Assembly (NCBI RefSeq): GCF_900454495.1
Contig: NZ_UGSI01000001.1
Span: 1,736,001 to 1,800,000 of the forward strand
From: Paenibacillus macerans
GTDB taxonomy: Bacteria > Bacillota > Bacilli > Paenibacillales > Paenibacillaceae
Direction of reading: 5' to 3'
DNA length: 64,000 bases
The notes below the pieces were generated by a model. That model was not told the origin of the DNA and did not search any database. It was given only the letters and a program-made list of their open reading frames with translations. A program made the position numbers and the translations under genes. Numbering within the stretch: position 1 is the stretch's first letter; each line of letters starts with the position of its first letter. Below are positions 18,181 through 27,245 of this stretch, in pieces.

Positions 18181-19684
18181 TCAACTTTTGCACCTAGAAA
18201 ATCAATGTAAAACCAGTTGTAGAACGGTCTTACGGTCTGTTGAATAGCCAGCTTGCCAAAATAGAAAAACACCACTTCGTTTGGTAAAGTGAGAGTGTCA
18301 AGCCATCACTACCAGACAGAACCATCATGATAGACCATCAGCCCGATCTGAATCAACTGCCAAACGAATTAAAGCCTGCTTTTCAAGAACTGAAAGTGAT
18401 GAAACATCTTCAACAAGCCGGATTCCGTAAGCGATTTGGCTTTAGCTGTGCTCGGCTATTCCAACTCGTCTTTGTCCTTCTGTTTCACCAGAAGAATTGG
18501 TTTCGACTGCTCGAGAGCAGCAAGGGCGACTCCTTTCCCGGCAAGGATGCCGTCTATCGTTTCCTCAACCATGCAGGCTTTGCCTGGCGTCGTTTTCTGA
18601 CGTCGCTCAGCGTCGCGACGGTGCAGAAGGTCAGCGTGCTTACGTCGGCAGATCGGACACCGTCTTCATCGTCGACGATTCCATGTTCGAACGCAACCGC
18701 AGCAAAGCCGTTGAGTTGCTGGCCAGGTTCAAAGATCATGCCACCGGCGCTTATTACAAGGGATTTCGTATGCTCACCATGGGATGGTCCGACGGCCATA
18801 CCTTCCTGCCGCTGGACTTCGCGCTGCTCAGTTCCGGCAAATCTGCCATTAACGGCATGAACGAGAAGATCGACAAACGGACGAACGGGTATAAGCGACG
18901 TCAAGAAGCACTCCTGTCGGCTCCGCAGGTGATTGTATCGATGTTGGATCGCGCGCTTGCCGCCGGAGCCACGGCCTCCTATGTCTTGATGGACAGTTGG
19001 TTCACGCACGCGCCCCTCATTGGCGAGATCGCCTCCCGCGGGCTCGACGTGATCGGCATGGTCAAGAACGACAATAAGCGTTTCCTTGTTCAAGGCCGGA
19101 AGCTGTCGCTCAAAGAACTATACACCGCAGCGTCTCCGGTGCAAAGCAAGAAACGAGGCATCCTTCGTTCGATTCGAACCGAGCTTGCCTCCGGCATACC
19201 GGTTCACGTGGTATTCGTCCGTCATCGCACGAAGAAGAACGAATGGCTCGCGGTGCTGACGACGGATCTTTCCCTCTCCGTGGAGGACGTGATCCGTATT
19301 TACGGGATCCGCTGGGGCATCGAGGTCTTCTTCAAGTGCACCAAGTCGCTGCTTCGTTTGCAGAAGGAGTTTCAAGGCCGCTCCTATGATTTACTGATCA
19401 GCCATACGACGATTGTATTCTCCCGCTATATTTTGCTGGCCTGGCAGCATCGGCAAAGTACGGATGCTCGCTCGTTCGGCGGTCTGTTTTATGTGTTGTG
19501 CGACGAAGTTGGCACATTGGACTGGGCCATCGCCTTGCAGCAACTGCTCGATCTGATCAACGAAATCACTACGAAAGCAGGAAAAAAGCTTTCGGCTCTG
19601 ATTCAACGTCAACTCCAGCAATGGATTGCAACTTTACCCAGCTACATCAAGGCCTGTTTGCCCATTTCATGCTGCGAAAGTTGA
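18181..19684 (+). mobile_element. Complete IS4-family insertion sequence, 1504 bp
   Basis: Left end TCAACTTTTGCACC (18181-18194) and right end, read inward on the other strand, TCAACTTTCGCAGC (19671-19684) form 14-bp inverted repeats with two mismatches. It is bounded by the perfect 10-bp direct repeat GTTACATAAC. The transposase stop codon lies inside the right repeat. The intact duplication indicates a fairly recent insertion. Removing it joins a small minus-strand frame (reconstructed start 19715-19717, end 18072) that the element may have disrupted. Confidence 0.85.
18327..19684 (+). pseudogene. IS4-family transposase with a frameshift
   Basis: The first frame (from 18327) runs MIDHQPDLNQLPNELKPAFQ to about QKVSVLTSA near 18650; the second frame (minus one relative to it) continues GRSDTVFIVDDSMFERNRSK to the end at 19684. 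The catalytic residues are present: Asp in VDDSMF, Asp in LMDSWF and the IS4 signature Y-(2)-R-(3)-E-(6)-K in YGIRWGIEVFFKCTK. I see no slippery heptamer at the junction, so this looks like a mutation rather than programmed frameshifting. The element is probably not self-mobile. Confidence 0.85.
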
Positions 19685-19694
19685 GTTACATAAC
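19685..19694. repeat. Right target-site duplication of the IS4-type element
   Basis: GTTACATAAC, identical to 18171-18180. Confidence 0.85.
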
Positions 19695-19762
19695 CCTTCC
19701 CTCCCATTAAATTTCATAGCTATCAGAAAAAGATACTGAAGCAATATCATGTTGTCTACTAT

Positions 19763-20014
19763 ATGATGACGATTGAAATCAGAATATGTAACAGAAGAGA
19801 TCAAAATTATTATGTTACTATCTTTTCTGATTCTTATGAAGTCGCTTTTTGCGGATTGGATGCCCGTTACAGAACAAACATTGTCATTAGTTTTGAAAAA
19901 GAATATTACGTTACCTCGGGCAACACCTACAGAGTGGTGACAACAGCCACTATCAAAGAGAGGAACAGAATTTTAGAAACCGCAACTAGCACCTCGGCCC
20001 AAGTAAAATACTAA
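19763..20014 (+). CDS. Hypothetical small protein, possibly a gene 3' end
   Basis: 83 codons, rich in beta-type residues: YVTIFSDSYEVAFCG, FEKEYYVTSGNTYRVVTTATI. The pattern 'YYVTSGNTYRVVTT' resembles the C-terminal half of small secreted DUF6147-like proteins, but no signal peptide is in the frame, so this could be a truncated copy. There is no clear ribosome binding site. AT-rich compared with the element to its right. Confidence 0.4.
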   Translation: MMTIEIRICNRRDQNYYVTIFSDSYEVAFCGLDARYRTNIVISFEKEYYVTSGNTYRVVTTATIKERNRILETATSTSAQVKY

Positions 20015-20101
20015 CTATTTATTTGAACCATTAGAAATAGACAATAGTAGCGGTAGAGACAATAATCGTTTATAATGAAATTATAATCCGAAAGCATCGG
20101 T

Positions 20102-20146
20102 CAAAGTAACCTCGGGAGAGTTTTCCCCGGGGTTACTTTGTTTTTA
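20102..20146 (+). terminator. Intrinsic terminator at the left edge of the conjugation gene block
   Basis: CAAAGTAACCTCGGG pairs with CCCGGGGTTACTTTG (one bulge), followed by TTTTT on the plus strand. It overlaps the stop codon of the NlpC/P60 gene coming from the right, so it probably ends transcripts from both sides. Confidence 0.7.
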
Positions 20147-21349
20147 GCTATAAACATTTTGTACGTTCATTTGAAACGGCCGCCCATACAGCACCTGTTG
20201 ATCGGCGTCAAACAAATTCCGGTAAACCACTTGTCCGCGAGTGGATGAAGCATCGACGACCTTGCCGTTTCCGGCATAGATGCCAACATGGGTAATGTCC
20301 ATAAACCGACCATTGCTGGCATAGCTCCAAAAGACCAAATCGCCCGGAGCCAAATCTTCAAAACGGATTGTCCACCCGTTATCGACACAATGTCTGGCTT
20401 GTTCAGCCGCCGTCCGCGGCAACTGAATGCTCAACTGCCGGTACACCCATTGAACAAGATAACTGCAATCTGTATAGCGGTCTTGCCCGGCCAAAACTTG
20501 ACTGTATGGATCGCCCAAGCGAGTCAATGCCAAGCGGACAGCTTCACCGCCCCATTCCCCTTTCGGCAGATCGTGATAAACGATTTCAAGCTGCTCAGTC
20601 GTTAACCCAACATCCATATCTTTACCGAGAAGCGCGAACATGAGCGGGCGGAACTCCGCCGACAACATTTCATGCATGATCTCTCTTTGTTCGATTGTAA
20701 AGTCGTAGATGTCGGCCTGCTGCCCAGCAGTATGACTGGCAACTGTAATGTGCAATACCGATTCATACCAGGTTATCGTTTCCTTACTCGTGCTCCCATC
20801 TTCATGTTCCACCGTAATCGTTTCCCTGTGTTCAATCGTTTCCACGTAAGAGTCCAGTTGATTCATGTCCCAAAAGACGGAGCGAATCACATCCACCCGA
20901 GTGGCGTCCAGTGTGGCTACGTCCATGCCGTTTTCGCTGTCCATTACGGTACGAACCGCAAAGACCGCGATGACGTCCATCCAGTTATCGATGCGAGTAT
21001 TATCAGCGCTTCCGAGATAATGGATTTCTACACGATCCACTGAGCCTGCATCCCGACGTATGTCCTCCAGTCGGACAGCAAATTCGTTGTCGATGTCTTG
21101 TACGATGTCAGAAAGCGGCAATACATCGCTATCCGTATTATCACTGGAGACAAAGATGCCAAAAGGAGATGATACAACCGCAGCAACAGCCATCATGATG
21201 CATAGCAAGATGATCACCGTACCGCTAACACCTAAAAGAGCGATCATGCCTTTGGCGAGTACCGCAGTCATTTTCTCCGCTACACGAATCATGCGAATGT
21301 TCCATCTGGCAACAGCTTGCAGCCGCTGCTTTGAACGGTGCATGGTCAT
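20144..21349 (-). CDS. NlpC/P60 cell-wall hydrolase of the transfer apparatus
   Basis: About 401 residues: cytoplasmic basic tail, one membrane helix (about 33-60), a central extracellular domain, and a C-terminal NlpC/P60 (C40) peptidase domain with the catalytic Cys in TDCSYLVQWVY (near 293) and His in DITHVGIYAG (near 353). By analogy with CwlT-like proteins of conjugative elements it opens the peptidoglycan for the mating channel. Unlike Tn916 CwlT there is no recognisable lysozyme-like domain; the middle region (about 70-240) is unassigned. Last gene of the transfer operon; no strong ribosome site, suggesting coupling to the gene upstream, 18 bases away. Confidence 0.85.
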   Translation of the reverse strand: MTMHRSKQRLQAVARWNIRMIRVAEKMTAVLAKGMIALLGVSGTVIILLCIMMAVAAVVSSPFGIFVSSDNTDSDVLPLSDIVQDIDNEFAVRLEDIRRDAGSVDRVEIHYLGSADNTRIDNWMDVIAVFAVRTVMDSENGMDVATLDATRVDVIRSVFWDMNQLDSYVETIEHRETITVEHEDGSTSKETITWYESVLHITVASHTAGQQADIYDFTIEQREIMHEMLSAEFRPLMFALLGKDMDVGLTTEQLEIVYHDLPKGEWGGEAVRLALTRLGDPYSQVLAGQDRYTDCSYLVQWVYRQLSIQLPRTAAEQARHCVDNGWTIRFEDLAPGDLVFWSYASNGRFMDITHVGIYAGNGKVVDASSTRGQVVYRNLFDADQQVLYGRPFQMNVQNVYS

Positions 21350-21367
21350 CAATCGAAAGGCTGCTTT

Positions 21368-22324
21368 TTACGCTTCCCTGGCTTTATGTTTCATCCTATC
21401 TGTTGGATTATGGACCTGTCCTTTTTCTTGGCTAGACTGATGAATCGGTTTTACTGAATGGGAAAGCACCTTGATGACTTTGCCGCCCGTTTTGACACGC
21501 CCGGATACACCTGCATGCGGCTTCACCAGCTTATGAGCGGAAGAACGAACGGGGGCGGGATTTCGTTTCCTCCCGATTGTCATTTCGCCGGGTTGTAGAC
21601 TCGAACGTTTGTCACGAGAACGCACGGTAGTCTTGAATAGGGTGTTCGTGGTCGTGACACGCTTCTCGACAGGTTTTGACATCGGGTTTGACTGGGTTTC
21701 ACTTTTAGCTTGAGCTTGGGGTTGTTGAGCTTGTTTCCGACTGACAATCCTGGCCCGCACCATTCGATGAATATAGCGTTGCTTCCCTATCACTGTTTCG
21801 GAAAACAAAGGATATTTCCCGCCAACAGGCTTCCGCAAACGCAATGGACGCTTGGTTTGGGAAAATGAATGTACAGCCTGACGATTATCTCTTCCTTGTA
21901 TGGCACCTGTTGAATGGGCGGACAGCGCTTGTTGTTTATCAGAAACAACCGAACGTTTGCTCACTTGAATGCCGCTTCGCTTACGTGAACGCCGACCGCT
22001 CGCCGTTTCCCCCGATTGCTGAGGCATGGTTTCTTTCTCCTTCGCCGTCCCTATCAAGCGCTCCCGTTTTTTCCGAAGAAGACGAATTGCTCCTTTGCTC
22101 ACACCTGGAATGATGCGCATCCCCTTGCGCAGCGTGGTTTTTGCCGCCCTCACGGATTGATTTTGCGCGTACACCACAGAGGAACCTGTAGATTCCGAAT
22201 CATGGCGATTAGATGACTTATGTTTGGAACGTACATCGACAGACTTTGCTTTTGCCATCAAGTTGGAGAAGCGATCCAGCTTCTTAATGTTCTTCACCCG
22301 TGTCCTTGTCTTTATATCCTTCAT
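21368..22324 (-). CDS. Very basic, low-complexity protein of the conjugative element
   Basis: About 318 residues, extremely rich in Arg, Lys, Ser and Gln with hardly any hydrophobic segment; probably disordered and nucleic-acid binding. AGGAGGG lies 9 bases before the ATG at 22322-22324. I do not recognise the family. It stands between DUF6075 and the wall hydrolase genes, a place where Tn1549-like elements often carry a poorly conserved gene. Cytoplasmic by lack of signal. Confidence 0.7.
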   Translation of the reverse strand: MKDIKTRTRVKNIKKLDRFSNLMAKAKSVDVRSKHKSSNRHDSESTGSSVVYAQNQSVRAAKTTLRKGMRIIPGVSKGAIRLLRKKRERLIGTAKEKETMPQQSGETASGRRSRKRSGIQVSKRSVVSDKQQALSAHSTGAIQGRDNRQAVHSFSQTKRPLRLRKPVGGKYPLFSETVIGKQRYIHRMVRARIVSRKQAQQPQAQAKSETQSNPMSKPVEKRVTTTNTLFKTTVRSRDKRSSLQPGEMTIGRKRNPAPVRSSAHKLVKPHAGVSGRVKTGGKVIKVLSHSVKPIHQSSQEKGQVHNPTDRMKHKAREA

Positions 22325-22349
22325 CAAAGTTGCCCTCCTGGCATATCCA

Positions 22350-22757
22350 TTAACGGGTTGGACCGTTCATACGTTGGGGAACCCGGTCATGGCTCCTGCA
22401 ATATTCCGGATAACGCAAGCGAATCGCCTCAAAGAAATAAGGCGCATAACGACAATCAAACAACTCGTGCGGCGTGGAATCCCGTTCCTGCTGTTCTTCT
22501 GCCCATCCGTTCCACAGATTAAAGGCCAAGCGGCTTGCTCGAAGGGAAGTACCTGTTTGCTAGGAAGCCTTTAAACCTTTCGGTCGGATGCTGTCGTTTG
22601 AAAAGTCAAACAAGTCCTGAACATGCGTCCTCGTTTCTCGCGTCAAGCCTAACGTGTAAAACAACGCACGATGATAGACATCTTGGCGATAAAAACGGCT
22701 CAGCATATCGCTGTAAAACTTTTCGTGTTCTACATCACGAAACATACCGGGAAACAT
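22350..22757 (-). pseudogene. DUF6075-like protein gene with in-frame amber codon
   Basis: First part (22757 to 22563): MFPGMFRDVEHEKFYSDMLS, YHRALFYTLGLTRETR, VQDLFDFSNDSIRPKGLKAS, then TAG at 22560-22562. In the same frame it continues QTGTSLRASRLAFNLWNGW, HELFDCRYAPYFFEAIRLRY and PEYC to TAA at 22350-22352. In the family the segment reads like 'G...W-QT...RLAFNLWNG', so the TAG most likely replaced a Trp TGG codon. The start has AAGGAGTG upstream. Function of DUF6075 unknown; common in conjugative elements of Firmicutes. Confidence 0.75.
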
Positions 22758-22782
22758 AACTTTGGCACTCCTTTCATAGTAG

Positions 22783-22818
22783 GCGACGATTAGTCATATA
22801 ACCGCCAATCGTCGCCTT
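22783..22818 (-). promoter_or_regulatory. Hairpin before the DUF6075 gene
   Basis: AGGCGACGATT (22783-22793) and AATCGTCGCCT (22808-22818) are perfect 11-bp inverted arms with a 14-base loop. It lies between the sigma-like gene and the ribosome site of DUF6075, without a T-run; it may be a weak terminator or an RNA-processing site. Confidence 0.45.
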
Positions 22819-22879
22819 GAACATCACCCTCTAATAGCCCTTTCATTTTGGGAATAAAATCGGACCCTATGATTCAAAA

Positions 22880-23305
22880 TCACTTATTCCCGAGAATTTG
22901 CTTCAACTTCTTCAGCCCGCTTTCGATGGACTTGCGTACAGCCTTTTCATCCACCTGCTCTACACGAGCGATAGCGACCTTACTCATCCCTAAAAAATAA
23001 TGTGAGTAAATACGTCGAAACGACTTTTTCGGTAATCGACACATCGCTGCGTAAAGCTCTCTTCGAAAGGCCATTTCTTCATACTCTGTTTCAGTAGAAC
23101 GAGAAGGAAACAGAATATCGTTTTCGATGCCATCGTTTCGATCCAGAGAGTAATATGCCCGATGACGATGAGCGCGCAATTTATAAGCGCTTTCAAGCAA
23201 CTCGAAACGTCGCATCTCCTGTACGATCTCCTCATCCACCTTGATCCAGACATCCGTTTGATAGAAAGGATACATATCGCGAAGATTGATTTTTTTCACT
23301 CTCAT
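22880..23305 (-). CDS. Sigma-70-like factor of the conjugative element
   Basis: About 141 residues. The C-terminal third has a region 4-type HTH: YAAMCRLPKKSFRRIYSHYF, MSKVAIARVEQVDEKAVRKS. The N-terminal part (RDMYPFYQTDVWIKVDEEI) resembles the short sigma-like proteins of Tn916/Tn1549-type elements, which control excision or transfer genes. No full region 2 is evident. ATG at 23303-23305 follows GGGAGAGGG closely. Confidence 0.75.
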   Translation of the reverse strand: MRVKKINLRDMYPFYQTDVWIKVDEEIVQEMRRFELLESAYKLRAHRHRAYYSLDRNDGIENDILFPSRSTETEYEEMAFRRELYAAMCRLPKKSFRRIYSHYFLGMSKVAIARVEQVDEKAVRKSIESGLKKLKQILGNK

Positions 23306-23402
23306 CCCTCTCCCTTGTTTTGATTGCCAAGCAAGCCAAAACAAGGAGGAGGCGAACGGCAGCCTGTGTCGCCTTTAAACTTAATGCGTAATAAAGGAAA
23401 AC

Positions 23403-23438
23403 AAAAAAGACCCTTCGAAAGTACACACAAAGGGTTCG
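23403..23438 (-). terminator. Probable intrinsic terminator upstream of the sigma-like gene
   Basis: On the minus strand GAACCCTT ... AAGGGTC is followed by TTTTTTG. Short stem (6-7 pairs). It would separate the VirB4 transcript from the sigma-like gene. Confidence 0.5.
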
Positions 23439-23930
23439 AATATTGATCCACTGAACGTGCAACACCATTCCGCAAGCATGGCAATCCTGTCAGCGGCACA
23501 TCTTCAATGAGCCTGATAGCGAATTTAGTTAGGGCCTGTTCTCTGGCAGCACGAGCTGCACGCGACTTGATATTAACCAACAATATCAACTCCCGCTCTC
23601 ATGGCAACACCATGATGAGAAGCAAGCCCTGTTGTTCAGTTATGTATGCAGATTAGGTGCTACCATCCGTATTTTGAAAGACCGATAATGAAACAACTCC
23701 TCTCAATGGGAAACAGACTAACCCGACAGTCGTAGGACTAGAGTAATTTAAATAGTCTTGTAGTCGTGCGCTAGCGATAGAATAGTAAAATATACCTTTA
23801 CTCTTCATATTAAGCCCTGGTCAATTCTTTTTCTGCACGCCGGAATGACTTCCATCTCCAATTAACCATCACTCAATTAGCCAGCAAGTACCACTTGTCT
23901 CAGACGGCTGTGACCAGTCGAATCTACATA
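23439..23930. other. Long spacer between VirB4 and the sigma-like gene
   Basis: About 490 bases, AT-rich in its right half. One minus-strand frame beginning with TTG at 23589 (NIKSRAARAAREQALTKFAI) has a weak ribosome site but runs through the terminator at 23403 and overlaps the sigma-like gene start; I do not accept it. Likely holds the promoter of the sigma-like operon. Confidence 0.4.
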
Positions 23931-23976
23931 CCTTGGCAAGCAGCTGATGAAGCATCTCATCAGCCGCTTGCCAAGG
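23931..23976 (-). repeat. Long 20-bp hairpin directly after VirB4
   Basis: CCTTGGCAAGCAGCTGATGA (23931-23950) pairs with 23957-23976 with one mismatch and a 6-base loop (AGCATC). It begins 2 bases after the VirB4 stop codon. There is no T-run, so 3'-end protection, RNA processing or an operator is as likely as termination. Confidence 0.65.
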
Positions 23977-23978
23977 GT

Positions 23979-26309
23979 TTACAGCGATTCTCCCGGCTTC
24001 GTGGTCATCAAACGGTAAAGTTTTGTATGCCGTGGAAAGCTATCTGTAAATGGCACGAGAGAACTGCCGACCTTTAACAGCCCATTCCCGGCATCGACGT
24101 TTGTAATATAAGAAAGCTGGAGATCCGAAATATTAAGCAGTTCCGCCAACTCCTTGCGATCCGTACTGGCCTGATTCAGCATCACGATAAATTCGCTATT
24201 GGCCAGCATCGTTCGGGCCGTATGACTTTGCAACAAATCATCCACGTTTTGCGTAATCCCCGTACAAAAAGCGCCATACTTTCGGACACGTTTCCATAAC
24301 GTGAACAAAAAGTTGGCGCTGTACTCGTGTTGGAAAAGCAGATAAATTTCATCGATGAAGATAAACGTGTTTTTCCCCTTGGCGCGATTTTGTGTAATTC
24401 GATTCAGAATGCTGTCCAATACAACCAGCATGCCAATCGGCAACAGTTGCTTGCCCAAATCCAAAATATCATAGCAGATCAGCCGGTTATGAACGTTGAC
24501 GTTAGTCGGCTGGGCGAACGTATTCAAGCTGCCAGCGGTAAACAGTTCAATCGCCAGCGCGATGTCCTGCGCCTCCGGCTCGGATTGCTTGAGCAGTTCC
24601 GCTCGAAAATCCTGTAAGGTAGGCGGTTGCCCTTTGTAATTGCTTTGCAGATATTTTCGATACACACTGGCCGTGCAACGGTCAATAATCGACTTTTCCT
24701 TCGCTCCCAACTGATAACCGCCGATCAGTTGCTCGCATAACGAAAGAACAAATTCGGATTTTAAAATGATCGGATTTGCTCCGTCACCGTATTGCCGGTT
24801 TATATCCATCGCATTGATATGATTAGGTGACGTGGCCGAGATATGAATGGTCTCTCCGCCTAGCGCTTCTACTAGGGCGGAATATTCACGTTCCGGGTCA
24901 ATCAGAATAATGTCATCGCCGCTGGCCAGTATTTGATTGACGATTTCTCTTTTTGCCGTAAAGCTTTTTCCGGAGCCCGATACCCCCAAAATAAAGCTGT
25001 TTCCATTGAGCAACTGCTTGCGATTGGCAATGAGCATATTTTTACTGATGACGTTTTGTCCGTAGTAAATACCGCCTTCATGCATGATTTCCTGCGCCCG
25101 AAACGGGATAAACACCGCTGTGCTTTCTGTCGTCAACGTTCTCAAAGCATGTACTTTCCGTAAACCATAAGGCAACACGGTATTTAGACCGTCCATCTGC
25201 TGGTACATAAGAGGCGAGAATTGACACAGATGTTTGCGGGCCGTCGTCAATATCGCTTCGGTATCGTTGTCGAGTTGCTCCTTGCTTTCGGCCACATGCA
25301 CCATCGTCAATAAGCCAAACATCATGCGTTGGTCGCGAGTCGTCAGGTCATCCAGAAATTCCTTGCTCTCTTTTCGCTGCTGCTCCATGTCATACGGGAT
25401 AACGGCGGAGAAGTTGTTGTTATTGTTTTGCCGCCGCTGCCAGTTCGTAATATTCGTCTCTACGCCCAACAAACGGTTTTCGATTTCGCGAACCGCCTCA
25501 TCCGTTGGTATCGGAATGATGTCAAGGGACAGAAATAGGTTGCGATGCAGGTCGCAAAGCTCGGATACCATACTGTCCTTGATATAGCTGGCATACTCAC
25601 GCAGGAAGATGACCCGGCCATAAAGCTTCCCCATCCGAAAATGATCCTTTTCAAACTCAAACGTATCCGGACAAATATAATCTTTGAAATCATGTCCTTT
25701 GCGCATCGTTTCCGACAAGTCGAAACGAAAGTCCGTTTCCTCTCCCTGGCGGAAGAAATGGTGAAAAATACGCAGCCGCTCAGTGGCGTTCAGTTCCGTA
25801 CATTTGGAGCCGAGACGAGAAAAATGGGCGATCAGATCGGTCCCAACTCGAGAAAAATAATGCCGGGCTTCTTCGATATTGGGTTTGGCAATGGATATCG
25901 TTATATACTTCTCTTGAATCGTACCGTTGGCCCCAACGGATTTTTCCAGCAGCATCTGATTATACTCTTGTCGATATTCGTCCAGCTCATCTTGCTGAAG
26001 CGGAATGAAGACCGAACTTTCAAAATCCGCTCGATTCAGCCTCCGGTTATGGATGGTGATTTTCGTTGTCGCCCCGCTATCAAAGGAATTGAGCAATTCG
26101 GAATACGACAGGAACATCGCTTCCTTATCTTCGCGGGAGGCGACGGAATAATTGATGTCCTCGAAGCGATACGTCTTGGAAAACTTGTTGCCAACTAAAA
26201 AAATCCCGTCCGCCCAAATAGAGCGAATCGGGATCACTTGTTGTACGCCTTTCGGTATAACAAATCGTTCCTTATCCTGCTTGATGATACGACTTAACGT
26301 CTTAATCAT
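23979..26309 (-). CDS. VirB4-like conjugal transfer ATPase
   Basis: 776 residues. Walker A GVSGSGKS at about 441-448, Walker B TFIFIDEIYLLF at about 650-660, plus the usual QNVDDLL segment near residue 690. Powers assembly of the type IV secretion channel and substrate transfer, peripheral at the membrane. Its start overlaps the end of the PrgI gene, a normal PrgI-VirB4 pair in Gram-positive elements. Confidence 0.95.
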   Translation of the reverse strand: MIKTLSRIIKQDKERFVIPKGVQQVIPIRSIWADGIFLVGNKFSKTYRFEDINYSVASREDKEAMFLSYSELLNSFDSGATTKITIHNRRLNRADFESSVFIPLQQDELDEYRQEYNQMLLEKSVGANGTIQEKYITISIAKPNIEEARHYFSRVGTDLIAHFSRLGSKCTELNATERLRIFHHFFRQGEETDFRFDLSETMRKGHDFKDYICPDTFEFEKDHFRMGKLYGRVIFLREYASYIKDSMVSELCDLHRNLFLSLDIIPIPTDEAVREIENRLLGVETNITNWQRRQNNNNNFSAVIPYDMEQQRKESKEFLDDLTTRDQRMMFGLLTMVHVAESKEQLDNDTEAILTTARKHLCQFSPLMYQQMDGLNTVLPYGLRKVHALRTLTTESTAVFIPFRAQEIMHEGGIYYGQNVISKNMLIANRKQLLNGNSFILGVSGSGKSFTAKREIVNQILASGDDIILIDPEREYSALVEALGGETIHISATSPNHINAMDINRQYGDGANPIILKSEFVLSLCEQLIGGYQLGAKEKSIIDRCTASVYRKYLQSNYKGQPPTLQDFRAELLKQSEPEAQDIALAIELFTAGSLNTFAQPTNVNVHNRLICYDILDLGKQLLPIGMLVVLDSILNRITQNRAKGKNTFIFIDEIYLLFQHEYSANFLFTLWKRVRKYGAFCTGITQNVDDLLQSHTARTMLANSEFIVMLNQASTDRKELAELLNISDLQLSYITNVDAGNGLLKVGSSLVPFTDSFPRHTKLYRLMTTKPGESL

Positions 26310-26664
26310 GGCGCTTCATTCCTTTTTCATACTGCTCTATGGTCTTGCTTAACGCCGCCGCATACGTGTTCGTCGAGTGGAAGACCAAGCGCCGCGGCAT
26401 TAAAAATTCCGATTTGATATACGCCCATAGCAATTGCTCGGCATTCATACCGTGGTACCGGATAAAGCCCAGGGCGGCGAAGGGGGCCGCACCTAAGACG
26501 CATACCCAACTGAGTGTCTCAATGCCGAAACGACTGCGCAGCATAAAGTACAGCGCTATCGCCACACCTACGGCCAAAACAGAAAAAAAGAACTGTCGCA
26601 AGGACAGTCCAAAAAAGATGCTTTCCGTATATTCCCGGATCTCCCGGTTGATTTTCACTTCCAC
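26302..26664 (-). CDS. PrgI-family (VirB3-like) membrane protein
   Basis: 120 residues with two adjacent membrane helices (LRQFFFSVLAVGVAIALYFM; LSWVCVLGAAPFAALGFI), N-terminal VKINREIREYTESIFFGLS as usual in PrgI. The start is a GTG with GGGAGG 8 bases upstream. Partner of VirB4 in the transfer channel; overlaps its start by 8 bases. Confidence 0.92.
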   Translation of the reverse strand: MEVKINREIREYTESIFFGLSLRQFFFSVLAVGVAIALYFMLRSRFGIETLSWVCVLGAAPFAALGFIRYHGMNAEQLLWAYIKSEFLMPRRLVFHSTNTYAAALSKTIEQYEKGMKRHD

Positions 26665-26693
26665 ATGTCATCCCTCCCAATTGCTTCCTGTTC

Positions 26694-27035
26694 TTACGGC
26701 TTCGCCTTCGCTTGGCCCTTTTCGTGACTGAATGTAACCGGCGTTTCATGTGGCGGCAAAGCGGAATGATTCAGTAAAGCAGTGGCAAGTTGTATGCCAT
26801 CTGTCAATCCCTGCATGTACAGCCGTTCATTCATCATGGCTTGCTTGAGAATATACTTGTCCTCCCAGTCTTCAAACTCAGGTGTTTGAGCCATGATCAG
26901 CCCCGAAAATATAGTGTGAAACGCCTCATCTTCTTCATCCCTAATTTTTTTCAGCTCTGGATGATGTTCGATTTGTGCCGAAACCTCATCCAATCGCCTT
27001 TGAATGGCTCCTCGGAACCACGTTGGAAATCCCAT
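26694..27035 (-). CDS. Conserved hypothetical protein in the transfer operon
   Basis: 113 residues, acidic, helical (RRLDEVSAQIEHHPELKKIRDEEDEAFH), no membrane segment. Short patterns such as NERLYMQGLTDGIQLATAL resemble small DUF6809-like proteins, which I cannot confirm. Good ribosome site (AAAGGGG). Between Spo0E-like and PrgI genes. Confidence 0.65.
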   Translation of the reverse strand: MGFPTWFRGAIQRRLDEVSAQIEHHPELKKIRDEEDEAFHTIFSGLIMAQTPEFEDWEDKYILKQAMMNERLYMQGLTDGIQLATALLNHSALPPHETPVTFSHEKGQAKAKP

Positions 27036-27059
27036 GACCTTGCCCCTTTCATCCCTCTT

Positions 27060-27245
27060 TTACCGTATCGGTTGCCTATCCTTGGCCTTCATTCGTTGAT
27101 ATTGCACCATCAACTCGTCTACCCTCCTACTCTGTTCCTGAACCTCTTGATTGTCGGATAAAGGAATCGATTGCATCAACGATTTTTCGCCAAGCTCGTT
27201 TAATTTTTGCATCTCTTTCTCCAGTTTTCTTACTAGATCATCCAC
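27060..27245 (-). CDS. Spo0E-like sporulation-control phosphatase
   Basis: 61 residues, the size of Spo0E-like proteins. Two predicted helices: VRKLEKEMQKLNELGEKSLM and QEVQEQSRRVDELMVQYQRM, with the family pattern of a loop 'LSDNQEV' and the second-helix 'Q.S..(V/L)DELMV.Y'. In the canonical motif SxxxD the Ser and Asp are seen (S R R V D). Such proteins dephosphorylate Spo0A~P and delay sporulation. Encoded within the transfer operon, which suggests the element holds back sporulation of its host. Start choice uncertain by 13 bases relative to AGGAG. Confidence 0.7.
   Translation of the reverse strand: MDDLVRKLEKEMQKLNELGEKSLMQSIPLSDNQEVQEQSRRVDELMVQYQRMKAKDRQPIR

Noticed and set aside
18327..18860. 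Programmed frameshift in the IS4-type transposase
   Set aside because: No slippery heptamer or following structure seen at the frame change; mutation is simpler.
23302..23589. Possible 95-codon gene before the sigma-like factor
   Set aside because: TTG start only, runs through a terminator and the sigma-like gene start, tail shows shadow composition.
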